A stretch of DNA of 64,000 nt. Origin: JBDZVM01 sp040255675. Lineage in GTDB: Bacteria > Actinomycetota > Actinomycetes > Acidothermales > Acidothermaceae. Within the stretch, counting starts at the first letter, position 1, and each line of letters opens with the position of its first letter. Where the stretch lies: assembly GCA_040255675.1 (NCBI GenBank), contig JBDZVM010000011.1:47757-111756 (forward strand). Reading direction: 5' to 3'. This document shows, piece after piece, positions 43,437 to 52,176 of the stretch. Made by a program: the position numbers and the translations under genes. The notes under the pieces were generated by a model, which saw only the letters and a program-made list of their open reading frames with translations, did no database searches and had not been told where the DNA came from.

Positions 43437-44246
43437 TCAAGGCTTGTTGGCTTCGGCGAGTAGCGCTCTCATGCGACGAAGACCTTCGGGCGCGTGGAGC
43501 GGATCCGCTGCCGCGGGCACAGCCGTACCGAGGAGTTGGAGGTCCTTGCTCAGGCCCTCGGCGGGGTACTCGAGCATCGCCCTAAGAGCGGGGCTCCCGC
43601 ACGACCCTGACCTGAGTACCTCGGTAAGCAACTGAAGGTCGAGCCCGAGGTGTTGCGCGGTTTCGACGATCCGGGCCAGGCCCTCGAACTGGTAGGCAAT
43701 CATGGCGTTGCCAAGCAGTTTGACGAGGGCGGCATCTCGCGCGCTTTTTACGCGAAGCACGCGTTCGGCAATGGTAAGGAGAAGAAATTGCTCCGTCGGG
43801 TCTGGCAACGTAGCGGGCGCGATAGCGAGCAAACGGCCATACAAGGCACCCGTCTCGCCACCCGTGACCTGCACCGGCCAACATTTCGACGTCCGTTGTC
43901 CGGCATCGTCGAAGACCGCGGCTGCCCGCGGACCCAATGTCGACACGATGTACACGCCCGACGCGGTTGGGAGAGCGGACAGATTGCGACCCAGGTCGAC
44001 TGCGTCTTCTTCGCCCGATACCGCGATGAAGATGTGCTGGCACGTGCTCGCTTCGTCGACCGAAGCTGACGAACGCGCGTTTGCCATGCCCTCCCAGGCG
44101 TTTCGGCGCCGTGCTTCGATATCGATTCCGAGCACCGGACCACCGATCACGCTCGCCAAGCGGCGTGCGAGCGCGAGGCCCAACGGTCCGAGACCGACAA
44201 CACAAGCTACGGCTGCCGGAGGCTTTTCGGCTTGCACGCTACTCAT
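43437..44246 (-). CDS. NAD-binding 6-phosphogluconate/3-hydroxyisobutyrate dehydrogenase-like protein
   Basis: A 269-residue protein. The Rossmann loop VVGLGPLGLALARRLA is near residues 16-31, and VTGGETGALYGRLLAIA, LLGNAMIAYQFEGLARIVETAQHLGLD match the substrate and C-terminal helical parts of the beta-hydroxyacid dehydrogenase family. The usual catalytic Lys lies in the LVKLLGNAMI helix. Substrate unknown. Start ATG 44246 is chosen; the ribosome site is weak. It is 34 bp after a tiny zinc-ribbon gene and near a Rieske oxygenase, so a catabolic role for an aromatic intermediate is possible. Confidence 0.75.
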   Translation of the reverse strand: MSSVQAEKPPAAVACVVGLGPLGLALARRLASVIGGPVLGIDIEARRRNAWEGMANARSSASVDEASTCQHIFIAVSGEEDAVDLGRNLSALPTASGVYIVSTLGPRAAAVFDDAGQRTSKCWPVQVTGGETGALYGRLLAIAPATLPDPTEQFLLLTIAERVLRVKSARDAALVKLLGNAMIAYQFEGLARIVETAQHLGLDLQLLTEVLRSGSCGSPALRAMLEYPAEGLSKDLQLLGTAVPAAADPLHAPEGLRRMRALLAEANKP

Positions 44247-44280
44247 GCGGCACCGGAGCCATACGATCGCGCTGACACCT

Positions 44281-44496
44281 TTACTCCTGACCGACCGGAC
44301 GAATTCGACCCTCAAGCATCTCTCTCAATTCCCTCGGCATCCATTCGGAGCGCTCGCACAATTGGCATGCCCACTCCGCCGACGTGATTGAATCCAAGGC
44401 AGAAAACCATTCCCGGAGGTCAGCCCTGCCGCACGTAGTGCACTGGCGCACCCAAATCTCATCGCTTGGCAACGGCGGCTGCCGACTGGTAACCAT
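44281..44496 (-). CDS. Small zinc-ribbon protein
   Basis: A 71-residue protein with CTTC and CQLC pairs 24 residues apart (QCTTCGRADLREWF...WACQLCERSEWMPREL), forming one zinc ribbon. Start ATG 44496 has AGGAGAGGC directly upstream, which supports a real gene. Unknown function; it lies between the Rieske oxygenase gene and the dehydrogenase-like gene on the same strand. Confidence 0.65.
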   Translation of the reverse strand: MVTSRQPPLPSDEIWVRQCTTCGRADLREWFSALDSITSAEWACQLCERSEWMPRELREMLEGRIRPVGQE

Positions 44497-44567
44497 GCCT
44501 CTCCTTGCGCAGACTGTGCCTCACTGGTAGGGAGTTCACTCCGTACGCTTCACGCGAGGGAGGTTCT

Positions 44568-45830
44568 TCATCGAGAGTCAGCAACCCAATCCTGATGGTT
44601 CACGCCCGCGTTGTACTCAAGCCCGGTGTAGCGTCGCCAGGTATCCCAGAACTGACGTAGGCGCTTGTCGTCGCCGCGAATTCCCGCCACACCTTCTTGA
44701 CCCCGTGCGATGAGACTGAGGCGAGCCTTACCCGATTGCAGGCCAGTGTGTTGCGCCTCGAGCACGGCGCTGTCTTCGTCTGGTTGTCGCGAGAGCCAGA
44801 CCTGGTAGCCGGCGTCGCGAGCCCTTCGCTCCTCTTCGGTGTCGCCTACCTTGCCGAGGATTCGGATTTCCATGATAGTCGTCGACTTGTCCAGAGGAAT
44901 CTGGCTGAATACCTCGACCACGTTGGTGCGAGGTGTGATGACGAGATCGGGAAAGATCACCGCTAGGTAACCCTCGCCGCGTTCGAAACCGGGGAAAGCG
45001 TGACCAGTCGAGAGGTTCCACATGTCCTCGTCGACAGCGGCGGCGCCTTGCTGGATCTGCTGCACGCTGTGGTTGCTCTCGAAAAGGTGATAGGGCTGAG
45101 GTGGGCTGGCCTTCTGCAAGAACTTGTGCACGAACGGCACGTGATAGCCGTCTCGAGCATTCTCGGCAAATCCCTTCCAGTTCGCTTTTAGCACGCGGTC
45201 GTTACGTCTAAAGACTTCTAGCGGAACCTGGCTGAATGGCCGTTCGAGCCAACCGATTACTTCTGGGCCGAGAAACTCCCGGAGCGATGGCCCCTCAAGC
45301 GCGAGGCGGACGAACACGAAGCCAAACATCGAATCCGTGATGAGGGGTGTCAGCCCGAAGTTCTTCTTGTCGAATCCGCTACCCGTGTACGCCTCTTCCA
45401 TCGGTACGCTCTTGAGGCTGCCGTCAAGCCGGAAAGACCAATTGTGGTAAGGGCACAGGAGACTTCTGGAACAGCCTTCTTCCTCTACGACGACGAGCGT
45501 GCCCCGATGAGGGCAGACGTTGTGGAAGGCGCGTATACGCGAATCGCTGTCGCGCAGCACGACGATGGGATCGCCGCCAGGGAGGGTTCGACGCAGATAC
45601 TGTCCCGGTTCCCTTATCTCGCTTTCATGGCAGAGGAATAACCAGGTATTGCGGAAGATGGTGTCAAGTTCGTGCCTGAACGTAGCGTCATCGTAGGCGG
45701 AGTTATGGACGACCCGATGGACGTCGATACCTCGCCACCGGCGCACACCCTCGGCACCGTCTACTTCGCCGCTAGCGCGTCCGTCATTTTCTGAAATTGA
45801 GCCGGTAGACGCGTTCAAGGGACTCTCCAT
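44568..45830 (-). CDS. Rieske aromatic ring-hydroxylating oxygenase, alpha subunit
   Basis: A 420-residue oxygenase. Rieske [2Fe-2S] ligands are C106-x-H108 (NVCPHRG) and C126-x2-H129 (LLCPYHNW). The mononuclear iron site is FAENARDGYHVPFVH with H230 and H235 and D227 as the electron bridge. It would hydroxylate an aromatic acid using electrons from a reductase and ferredoxin, but no beta subunit, ferredoxin or reductase gene is adjacent. The substrate cannot be read. Start ATG 45830 has only a weak AAGG abutting it. A palindrome at 45885-45900 lies 55 bp upstream. Confidence 0.88.
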   Translation of the reverse strand: MESPLNASTGSISENDGRASGEVDGAEGVRRWRGIDVHRVVHNSAYDDATFRHELDTIFRNTWLFLCHESEIREPGQYLRRTLPGGDPIVVLRDSDSRIRAFHNVCPHRGTLVVVEEEGCSRSLLCPYHNWSFRLDGSLKSVPMEEAYTGSGFDKKNFGLTPLITDSMFGFVFVRLALEGPSLREFLGPEVIGWLERPFSQVPLEVFRRNDRVLKANWKGFAENARDGYHVPFVHKFLQKASPPQPYHLFESNHSVQQIQQGAAAVDEDMWNLSTGHAFPGFERGEGYLAVIFPDLVITPRTNVVEVFSQIPLDKSTTIMEIRILGKVGDTEEERRARDAGYQVWLSRQPDEDSAVLEAQHTGLQSGKARLSLIARGQEGVAGIRGDDKRLRQFWDTWRRYTGLEYNAGVNHQDWVADSR

Positions 45831-45884
45831 CCTTCGTCCCGGTCGTCCACGGGCGCGAAGACAACCGCCGCCATAGCCGCGACT

Positions 45885-45900
45885 ATACTGACTACAGTAT
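45885..45900. promoter_or_regulatory. Palindromic operator candidate before Rieske gene
   Basis: ATACTGACTACAGTAT is a perfect 6-4-6 inverted repeat, AT-rich in a GC-rich region, 55 bp upstream of the oxygenase start. It looks like a TetR- or GntR-type operator; the regulator is not in the window. Confidence 0.6.
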
Positions 45901-45950
45901 CCCGAGGTCAAGGGTTGGCGACTGGACGACCGGATGCGAGTGACGCGTCG

Positions 45951-46463
45951 TCAGATGAACAGGAGTTGCGCGCCTTGCGTCTTGTCGATGAAGTCGGCCG
46001 CGCTGATGATTCCTTCGACAGCCTCGTAAAGATCGCTTTCGTCAATGTGCATCATGTCGGCCGACATCCGGCACGCCCACAAATGACCGCCCGAAGCGAC
46101 GATTTGCTCGAGAAACTCTGGCACTTCTGGAACTCCGATCTCGGCAATCTGGCGCTTCATCTTCGCCGTCGCCATGGCGGTGATCCCTGGCAGACCGCCG
46201 ATGCCTTGCGGCATGTGGGTCGCGGTGTTGCCCAGCGGCGTGAACTTGAGGTCGTGCATACGCGATTTGAGGATCATGTCGAAGCCCCAAAACGTGAAGA
46301 ACAAATGGGTCTCGACTCCTTCGCCCAGAGCCGCGTTCGCGAGCACAAGCCCCGGATACGCCATGTCGAGATTGCCCTTCGAGCATATGATGGCGAGCTT
46401 GCGGCTGGCATAGTCGTCGTCGAATTTGGGCACGAGCACCGGTTCGTTCGCGGTGGTGGTCAT
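45951..46463 (-). CDS. DsrE-family sulfur-transfer protein (DsrE2-like)
   Basis: A 170-residue protein of the DsrE/DsrF/DrsH-like family. KLAIICSKGNLDMAYPGLVLANAALGEGVETHLFFTFWGFDMI and the Cys-bearing HLWACRMSADMMHI match DsrE2-type persulfide carriers. ATG 46463 is chosen, with GGAG 8 bp upstream; GTG 46493 is in frame but weaker. It is the last gene of the DUF1918-SQR-TusE-DsrE operon and likely accepts sulfane sulfur made by the SQR-like enzyme. Confidence 0.85.
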   Translation of the reverse strand: MTTTANEPVLVPKFDDDYASRKLAIICSKGNLDMAYPGLVLANAALGEGVETHLFFTFWGFDMILKSRMHDLKFTPLGNTATHMPQGIGGLPGITAMATAKMKRQIAEIGVPEVPEFLEQIVASGGHLWACRMSADMMHIDESDLYEAVEGIISAADFIDKTQGAQLLFI

Positions 46464-46489
46464 GACAGCGGCTCCGATCTCGGTCTTAC

Positions 46490-46804
46490 TCACACGCACC
46501 CTTGCGGCTTGGGCAGTCCGGCAATATAGGCCATCTTCTTTGCCGGCTTCTTCGGGAAGAGTTCGAACAGCCGCTTCGTCGGCACACTGCCGGCGACGGT
46601 TACTCGGCGCAACGTCGGCGTCGCGCCGTGGTCGCGAAAGTCGGCGCGAAGAAACCGGATGACCTTCCAATGCTCGTCGGTCAAATCGATTCCGATGTTG
46701 CTCGCGAGTTGGACGGCAAGTTGCTCGTCCCACTCGGCGTACTCGGTCAAGAAGCCCTCCGCGTCGACGTGGACGTCGCGCTGCGCGATCGTGGTGACGG
46801 GCAT
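46490..46804 (-). CDS. TusE/DsrC-family sulfur relay protein
   Basis: A 104-residue DsrC/TusE relative. LTDEHWKVIRFLRADFRDHGATPTLR and the swinging C-terminal arm AGLPKPQGCV are hallmarks. The penultimate Cys103 is present, but the second Cys found 11 residues earlier in true DsrC is Ala92. It is therefore a TusE-type single-cysteine carrier rather than a dissimilatory DsrC that makes the intramolecular trisulfide. Start ATG 46804; one base separates it from the SQR-like stop. Confidence 0.9.
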   Translation of the reverse strand: MPVTTIAQRDVHVDAEGFLTEYAEWDEQLAVQLASNIGIDLTDEHWKVIRFLRADFRDHGATPTLRRVTVAGSVPTKRLFELFPKKPAKKMAYIAGLPKPQGCV

Positions 46805-46805
46805 G

Positions 46806-48059
46806 TCACATCTCCTGCTTCCTGGCCTCGGGCAGCGTTTTGCCGGCCATCGACATGTGTTCGGGCAGTGGGATTCGGCGTCCGGGTAGGAGCATGTTCC
46901 AATACATCCAGCGGAACGCGAGCTTGCCCCAGTGATTCACGCGGGTCTCGCGGAGTAGCGAGAACGGGCCAAGCTTCGGGATCGGATATTTGCCCGGTAA
47001 AGGTTCGGCTTCGTAGTTGAAGTCGATGAGCATCGCGCGCCCGTCCCCGACCTCGACGTAGCAGTTCGCGTGACCGTCGAACGATGCGGGTAAGGGCTCG
47101 CCGGCCATGTGCGCCGTCATGTTGTCGAGCAGGTCGTCGACAGCGAAATGCGCGACGGAGCCTGCTTTCGACGCCGGTGTCGCGGCGGCGTCGCCGATAG
47201 CGAAGATGTTGTCGTAGTCGGAAGACTGAAGAGTATGCGGATCGACGCGCACGTAATTCAACTCGTCGCCCAACCCCGCACGGGCAACGAAGTCTGCCCC
47301 CATATTCAACGGAACAGTGACCAGCAGGTCGAAGTCGACCTCACGTTCGTCGTACGACACCAGCCTGTTCGGCGCGGCGCCGATACGTTCGATCGCGAAG
47401 TCGGGTTCAAGTAAGATCTTGCGTTCATCGAGCATCGATCCGAGCAACTCCGAGGAAATGGGCTTCGTGAACGCGCCAGATAACGGCGTGACGAACGACA
47501 ACTCAACCCGATCGCGCATCCCTCGTTGCCTGAAGAACGAGTCGGCCAGGAAAGCGAACTCGAGCGGCGCGACCGGACACTTGATCGGCATTTCGACGAT
47601 ATGGACGACGAGCCGGCCGCCGTCCCATTCTCGAAGTCTGTCGCGCAGCGCGACCGCGCCGTCGTAGGTGTAGAACTCGTGAATCGACTGGCGCCACTCC
47701 TCGCCCAGCATGCCCGGCGTCTGATCAGGCCGAGGCGACGTGCCCGTGGCGATCACGAGGTAGTCGTAGGGCAGCGTGACGCCGCTCGCGAGCTTTACCT
47801 CGCGCTGAGACGGCTGTACCGTCTCGACGGATCCGACGATGAAGTCCACGCCCTGCCGGAGGAACTTCTTGCGTGGACGAGCAATCTCCGCCGGTGAATA
47901 GATGCCGAACGGCAAGAACAGGAAACCCGGCTGGTACATGTGCACGTCATCCGCGTCGACGACGGTGATTTTCCATGTGTCGGCCGGCAGTCGCTTACGG
48001 GCGCGATTGGCACATGATGTACCGGCCGTGCCGGCGCCCAACACCAGGAGATGTCGCAT
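46806..48059 (-). CDS. Sulfide:quinone oxidoreductase-like flavoprotein
   Basis: A 417-residue pyridine-nucleotide-disulfide-family flavoprotein. The FAD fold starts LLVLGAGTAGTSCANRARKRL, and MYQPGFLFLPFGIYSP, DYLVIATGTSPRPDQTP and NIFAIGDAAATPASKAGSVAHF match sulfide:quinone oxidoreductases. Cysteines near residue 16 (TSCANR) and in MPIKCPVAPLEFA correspond to candidate redox cysteines. It probably oxidises sulfide at the membrane and passes electrons to quinone, with sulfur handed to TusE/DsrE. The start ATG overlaps the DUF1918 stop by one base (TGATG). Confidence 0.88.
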   Translation of the reverse strand: MRHLLVLGAGTAGTSCANRARKRLPADTWKITVVDADDVHMYQPGFLFLPFGIYSPAEIARPRKKFLRQGVDFIVGSVETVQPSQREVKLASGVTLPYDYLVIATGTSPRPDQTPGMLGEEWRQSIHEFYTYDGAVALRDRLREWDGGRLVVHIVEMPIKCPVAPLEFAFLADSFFRQRGMRDRVELSFVTPLSGAFTKPISSELLGSMLDERKILLEPDFAIERIGAAPNRLVSYDEREVDFDLLVTVPLNMGADFVARAGLGDELNYVRVDPHTLQSSDYDNIFAIGDAAATPASKAGSVAHFAVDDLLDNMTAHMAGEPLPASFDGHANCYVEVGDGRAMLIDFNYEAEPLPGKYPIPKLGPFSLLRETRVNHWGKLAFRWMYWNMLLPGRRIPLPEHMSMAGKTLPEARKQEM

Positions 48060-48262
48060 CAGTTCCTGTGCCCGTTATGTTCGTGATGTTTGATCGTGCA
48101 GTCCGCGCTGGGATAGAACACAGCTTCGTGCCCGTCTTCCCACTGGACGACGTACGGCGGAGATCCGTCGGGATGACGAATCATGGTGATAATCCCGTGA
48201 CGGTCGTGCTCGCCAACGTGACGCGCATGGGCGACGACTTCGTCTCCGACCGAGGCTTCCAT
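48059..48262 (-). CDS. DUF1918 protein
   Basis: A 67-residue protein. MEASVGDEVVAHARHVGEHDRHGIITMIRHPDGSPPYVVQWEDGHEAVFYP fits the DUF1918 SH3-like fold found widely in actinobacteria; function unknown. Start ATG 48262 has AAGGAGG 6 bp upstream. It is the first gene of the sulfur operon and diverges from nifJ across a region with DosR-like boxes. Confidence 0.88.
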   Translation of the reverse strand: MEASVGDEVVAHARHVGEHDRHGIITMIRHPDGSPPYVVQWEDGHEAVFYPSADCTIKHHEHNGHRN

Positions 48263-48596
48263 TGCCGGCCTCCTTTGTCGTCTCGGTACGCCCAGCTTTT
48301 GGTCGACTGGGCCGACTTCCAGCCTTCGCCGCATCGTGCGTCGGAGCGAGGGTCGAACGTCCCGGGCGGTGGGACCGATATGCCGACGTGCCGACGTGGC
48401 CGCGCGGCTTGCGGGACGATTCGCCTTCCCGCGAAGGCCGTTCGGCTCTGCGAACGCCGAATGCGAAGGATGAGGGTGGCAAGTACCTGGTCGTCGCGGC
48501 GATCGCGAGGCGACCGGCCTCGAGACAACCGAGGGGGAGGCGACCAGGGAGGACTGCGAGGGTGACCGCGGGCCACAAGTGCGAAGGAATACCGTC
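48263..48596. promoter_or_regulatory. Divergent sulfur-operon/nifJ control region with DosR-like boxes
   Basis: A 334-bp region. GGGTCGAACGTCCC at 48350-48363 reads GGGACGTTCGACCC on the other strand and differs at two positions from the mycobacterial DosR consensus core GGGACTTTCGGCCC. A second weaker match, GGGACCGATATGCC, starts at 48371, 21 bp away (two turns), the tandem arrangement typical of DosR targets. A DevR/DosR-like gene lies at 52177-52893. Confidence 0.55.
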
Positions 48597-51500
48597 ATGC
48601 GTGAACAGTTAGATACCTTGCTTGACGGTGGTACCGCGACGATTGACGGCAACGAGGCCGCCGCGCGCGTGGCCCATGCGTTGTCTGACATCGCGGTGCT
48701 TTATCCGATCACTCCCGCCTCGCCGATGGGCGAATTCATCGATGTCTGGGCGCACGCGGGCGTCCCTAACGCGTGGGGCTGCGTGCCTGACGTCGTCGAG
48801 ATGCAATCCGAAGCCGGTGCGGCGGGAGCCCTGCACGGAGCGGCGATGGAAGGTGCGCTCGCCACCACCTTCACCGCGTCGCAAGGTCTGTTGCTCATGC
48901 TGCCGAACATGTTCAAGATTGCGGGCGAGCTGACGCCCGCCGTCATTCATGTCGCGGCGCGCACCGTTGCTACGCACGCGCTCTCGATATTCGGCGACCA
49001 CAGTGACGTCATGGCCGCACGCTCGACCGGGTGGGCGATGCTGGCCGCGAGTTCGGTGCAGGAGTGCCACGACTTCGCGCTTGTCGCGCACGCCGCCTCC
49101 CAACGCAGCCGGGTGCCGTTCGTGCATTTCTTCGACGGTTTCCGCACATCCCACGAAATTGACAAGATTCGGCTTCTCACGACAGACGACGTCCGCGCGC
49201 TCGTCCGCACCGCGGATGTCGAAGCGCACCGTGGCCGGGCGCTCTCGCCCGACCGGCCGACTCTACGCGGTTCCGCGCAAAATCCTGACGTGTTCTTCCA
49301 GGCTCGTGAGGCCGCTAATCCCTTCTACGACACCGTTCCGAACGCGGTGCAGGACGTGATGAACGAGCTAGCACAGCGCACCGGACGCAAGTACCGGCTA
49401 GTCGAGTACGAAGGAGCGCCCGACGCGGAGCGAGTTCTCGTGCTGATGGGTTCCGGCGTCGGCGCTGTGCAAGAAGTCGTCGAGGAACTTAACCGGCGCG
49501 GTGAGAAGGTCGGCGTGCTTAAGGTGCGCCTGTTCCGGCCTTTTCCCGCCGTCCAGCTCGCCGTCTCAATCCCAGCGACCGTGCGTCGGGTCGCCGTTCT
49601 CGACCGAACGAAGGAACCCGGCGCCGTGGCCGATCCGCTTCACCTTGACGTGCTCACGTCACTCGTCGAAAGCGGCCGAGGCGATATAGAGGTCGTCGGT
49701 GCGCGGTACGGCTTGGCTAGCAAAGAGTTCACTCCCCAGCTCATCAAAGGCATTTTCGACGAACTCGCGAGCCCGACTCCGCGCCGGCGCATGACGGCGG
49801 GCATCGTCGACGACGTCAACCACAGCAACGTCGTCCCCGACGAGACTTTCGTGGTACCGAACCGAGCCGTGCAAGCATTGTTCTATGGGCTCGGCAGCGA
49901 CGGGAGCGTGGGCGCGAGCAAGTCATCGATCAAAATCATCGGCGAGCTGACGAATCTTTTCGCGCAGGGGTATTTCGTCTACGACTCGCGCAAGTCGGGT
50001 ACGGTCACGGTTTCGCACCTTCGATTCGGGCCCGACCCGATTCGCTCGACCTACTTGATCGATCGTGCCGACTTCGTCGCGTGCCACCAGTTCGGCCTGT
50101 TACGCAGCCAACCCGTTCTCGATCGCGCGCGTGACGGCGCGACCCTTCTTCTCAACGCACCGTACGGTGCCGGGCACGTGTGGGAGCATCTGCCGATGCG
50201 AGTACGACAGCAGATCGTCGACAAGCACATCGACGTCTGGGTGATAAACGCGGGCCGGGTGGCGCGGGCCGCGGGAATGGGCGGCCGTATCAATACGGTC
50301 ATGCAGCCGTGCTTCTTCGCACTGTCGAACGTGGTGCCCCGCGAGCAAGCGCTCAATGCTTTGCGAGGGAGCATCGAGAAAAGGTACGCGAAGCGAGGCC
50401 ATGACGTCGTGCGGAAAAACCTCGACGCTGTCGCCAGGTCGCTCGACGAACTCGTGCGCTTCGAGGTGCCCGCGACCGTCGGCGCGACCGAGGCATCGGC
50501 AACGAGTTCAATGCTGTCTGCCGCGCCTGCGCTCGTCCGCGAGTTGGTGTCGGGCCGCGGTCACGCACTGCCCGTGAGTAGCTTGCCGGTCGACGGAACC
50601 TTCCCGACCGGGACGTCACGTTTCGAGAAGCGCGCGATCGCCACCGAGATACCCATCTGGGATCCCTCGATTTGCATCGATTGCGGAAAATGCACGATCG
50701 TGTGTCCGCACGCCGCAATCAGAATGAAGGCGTACGAGCCGGCAGATCTGGCCGACGCGCCCGACGGATTCCTCTCGAAAGACTGCGTCGGCCGAGACCT
50801 GCCGGGCATGAAGCTCACTGTGCAGGTCGCGCCCGACGACTGCACCGGTTGCGCCTTGTGTGTCGACGTGTGCCCCGCGCATAGCAAGGAGAATCCCGAA
50901 CACAAGTCGCTCGACATGGCCGATGCGCTCGCTCACCGCGACGCGGAGCGAGCGCGCTGGGAGTTCTTCGAACGGATTCCCGACATCGATCGCGGTAAGG
51001 TACGCGTCGACACTGTGAAGGGTTCGCAACTCCTGCGGCCGCTGTTCGAGTTTCCCGGTGCCTGCGCTGGCTGCGGAGAAACGCCTTACTTGAAGTTGCT
51101 GAGTCAGCTGTTCGGCGACCGCATGATCGTAGCGAACGCGACCGGCTGCTCGTCGATCTACGGTGGAAATCTGCCGACGACGCCCTGGGCGCGAAACGCC
51201 GAGGGCCGTGGGCCCGCATGGGCGAACTCGTTGTTCGAAGACAACGCTGAATTCGGGTTAGGCCTTCGCATGGCTTACGAGTTTCGCGTCCGAGACGCGC
51301 GTCGTCTTCTCGAAGAACTGCGTCATGTCGTCGGCAGCGAACTGGCCGACGCGGTTCTCGACGCTGATCAAAGCGACGAAGCGGGGATTGTCGGGCAACG
51401 TAAGCGCGTCGAGAAGCTTAAGGGCGTTTTGGCAGCTGTTGCGGGAACGACGCCCGATGCCGCGCGATTGTCGGCGATCGCCGACGACCTCGTCACCAAG

Positions 51501-52160
51501 AGTTTTTGGATCGTCGGCGGTGACGGCTGGGCCTACGACATCGGCTTCGGAGGCCTCGACCACGTTCTCGCGAGCGGACGAAACGTGAACGTGCTAGTGC
51601 TCGACACCGAGGTGTACTCCAACACCGGTGGGCAATCGTCGAAGGCGACTCCGCGAGGCGCGGTGGCGCGGTTCGCGGCGTCCGGAAAGTCGACGGTGAA
51701 GAAAGATCTCGGCGCGTTCGCCCTCGCCTACGGCAATGTCTACGTGGCCTCGATCGCGCTCGGCGCGAACGAGATGCAGGCGGTACGCGCGTTGCGTGAA
51801 GCAGCCGCCTGGCCGGGGCCGTCGCTGGTGATCGCTTACAGCACGTGCATCGAACACGGCATCGAGATGTCGACGTCGATGACGCATCAAAAAGATGCCG
51901 TGAGCTGCGGCTATTGGCCGCTGTACCGGTACCAGCCGGGTACTGCCGAAGGCACGCGGCCGTTCCGGCTCGACTCGAAAGCGCCATCGACGTCGCTCGC
52001 CGATTTCGCGTCGAGCGAGACCCGGTTCGCGGCGCTCGCTCGCACCGACCCGAGTCGGGCGCGCCTCTTGCTCGAGCGCGCGCAGGCCGACATCGATGAG
52101 CGCTGGCGCTATTACCAGCAACTTGCCGGTATTGCTCGGGTGCGGCCTCGCGACGTGTAG
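48597..52160 (+). CDS. nifJ: Pyruvate:ferredoxin (flavodoxin) oxidoreductase
   Basis: An 1187-residue single-chain PFOR that oxidises pyruvate to acetyl-CoA and reduces ferredoxin. Domain order: pyrimidine-binding part (TIDGNEAAARVAHALSD, YPITPASPMGE), gamma-domain (YDSRKSGTVTVSHLRFGP), two ferredoxin clusters CIDCGKCTIVCP (about 693-704) and CTGCALCVDVCP (about 750-761), CAGCGETPYLKLL near 822, and the thiamine-binding GDGWAYDIGFGGLDHVL with VYSNTGGQSSKATPRGA. Full length for the family. Start ATG 48597 has AAGGA upstream. The enzyme is oxygen-sensitive and its divergent promoter carries DosR-like boxes, so expression under low oxygen is likely. It converges on devR with a 16-bp gap. Confidence 0.95.
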   Translation: MREQLDTLLDGGTATIDGNEAAARVAHALSDIAVLYPITPASPMGEFIDVWAHAGVPNAWGCVPDVVEMQSEAGAAGALHGAAMEGALATTFTASQGLLLMLPNMFKIAGELTPAVIHVAARTVATHALSIFGDHSDVMAARSTGWAMLAASSVQECHDFALVAHAASQRSRVPFVHFFDGFRTSHEIDKIRLLTTDDVRALVRTADVEAHRGRALSPDRPTLRGSAQNPDVFFQAREAANPFYDTVPNAVQDVMNELAQRTGRKYRLVEYEGAPDAERVLVLMGSGVGAVQEVVEELNRRGEKVGVLKVRLFRPFPAVQLAVSIPATVRRVAVLDRTKEPGAVADPLHLDVLTSLVESGRGDIEVVGARYGLASKEFTPQLIKGIFDELASPTPRRRMTAGIVDDVNHSNVVPDETFVVPNRAVQALFYGLGSDGSVGASKSSIKIIGELTNLFAQGYFVYDSRKSGTVTVSHLRFGPDPIRSTYLIDRADFVACHQFGLLRSQPVLDRARDGATLLLNAPYGAGHVWEHLPMRVRQQIVDKHIDVWVINAGRVARAAGMGGRINTVMQPCFFALSNVVPREQALNALRGSIEKRYAKRGHDVVRKNLDAVARSLDELVRFEVPATVGATEASATSSMLSAAPALVRELVSGRGHALPVSSLPVDGTFPTGTSRFEKRAIATEIPIWDPSICIDCGKCTIVCPHAAIRMKAYEPADLADAPDGFLSKDCVGRDLPGMKLTVQVAPDDCTGCALCVDVCPAHSKENPEHKSLDMADALAHRDAERARWEFFERIPDIDRGKVRVDTVKGSQLLRPLFEFPGACAGCGETPYLKLLSQLFGDRMIVANATGCSSIYGGNLPTTPWARNAEGRGPAWANSLFEDNAEFGLGLRMAYEFRVRDARRLLEELRHVVGSELADAVLDADQSDEAGIVGQRKRVEKLKGVLAAVAGTTPDAARLSAIADDLVTKSFWIVGGDGWAYDIGFGGLDHVLASGRNVNVLVLDTEVYSNTGGQSSKATPRGAVARFAASGKSTVKKDLGAFALAYGNVYVASIALGANEMQAVRALREAAAWPGPSLVIAYSTCIEHGIEMSTSMTHQKDAVSCGYWPLYRYQPGTAEGTRPFRLDSKAPSTSLADFASSETRFAALARTDPSRARLLLERAQADIDERWRYYQQLAGIARVRPRDV

Positions 52161-52176
52161 CGCGCCGCGTTAGTAC

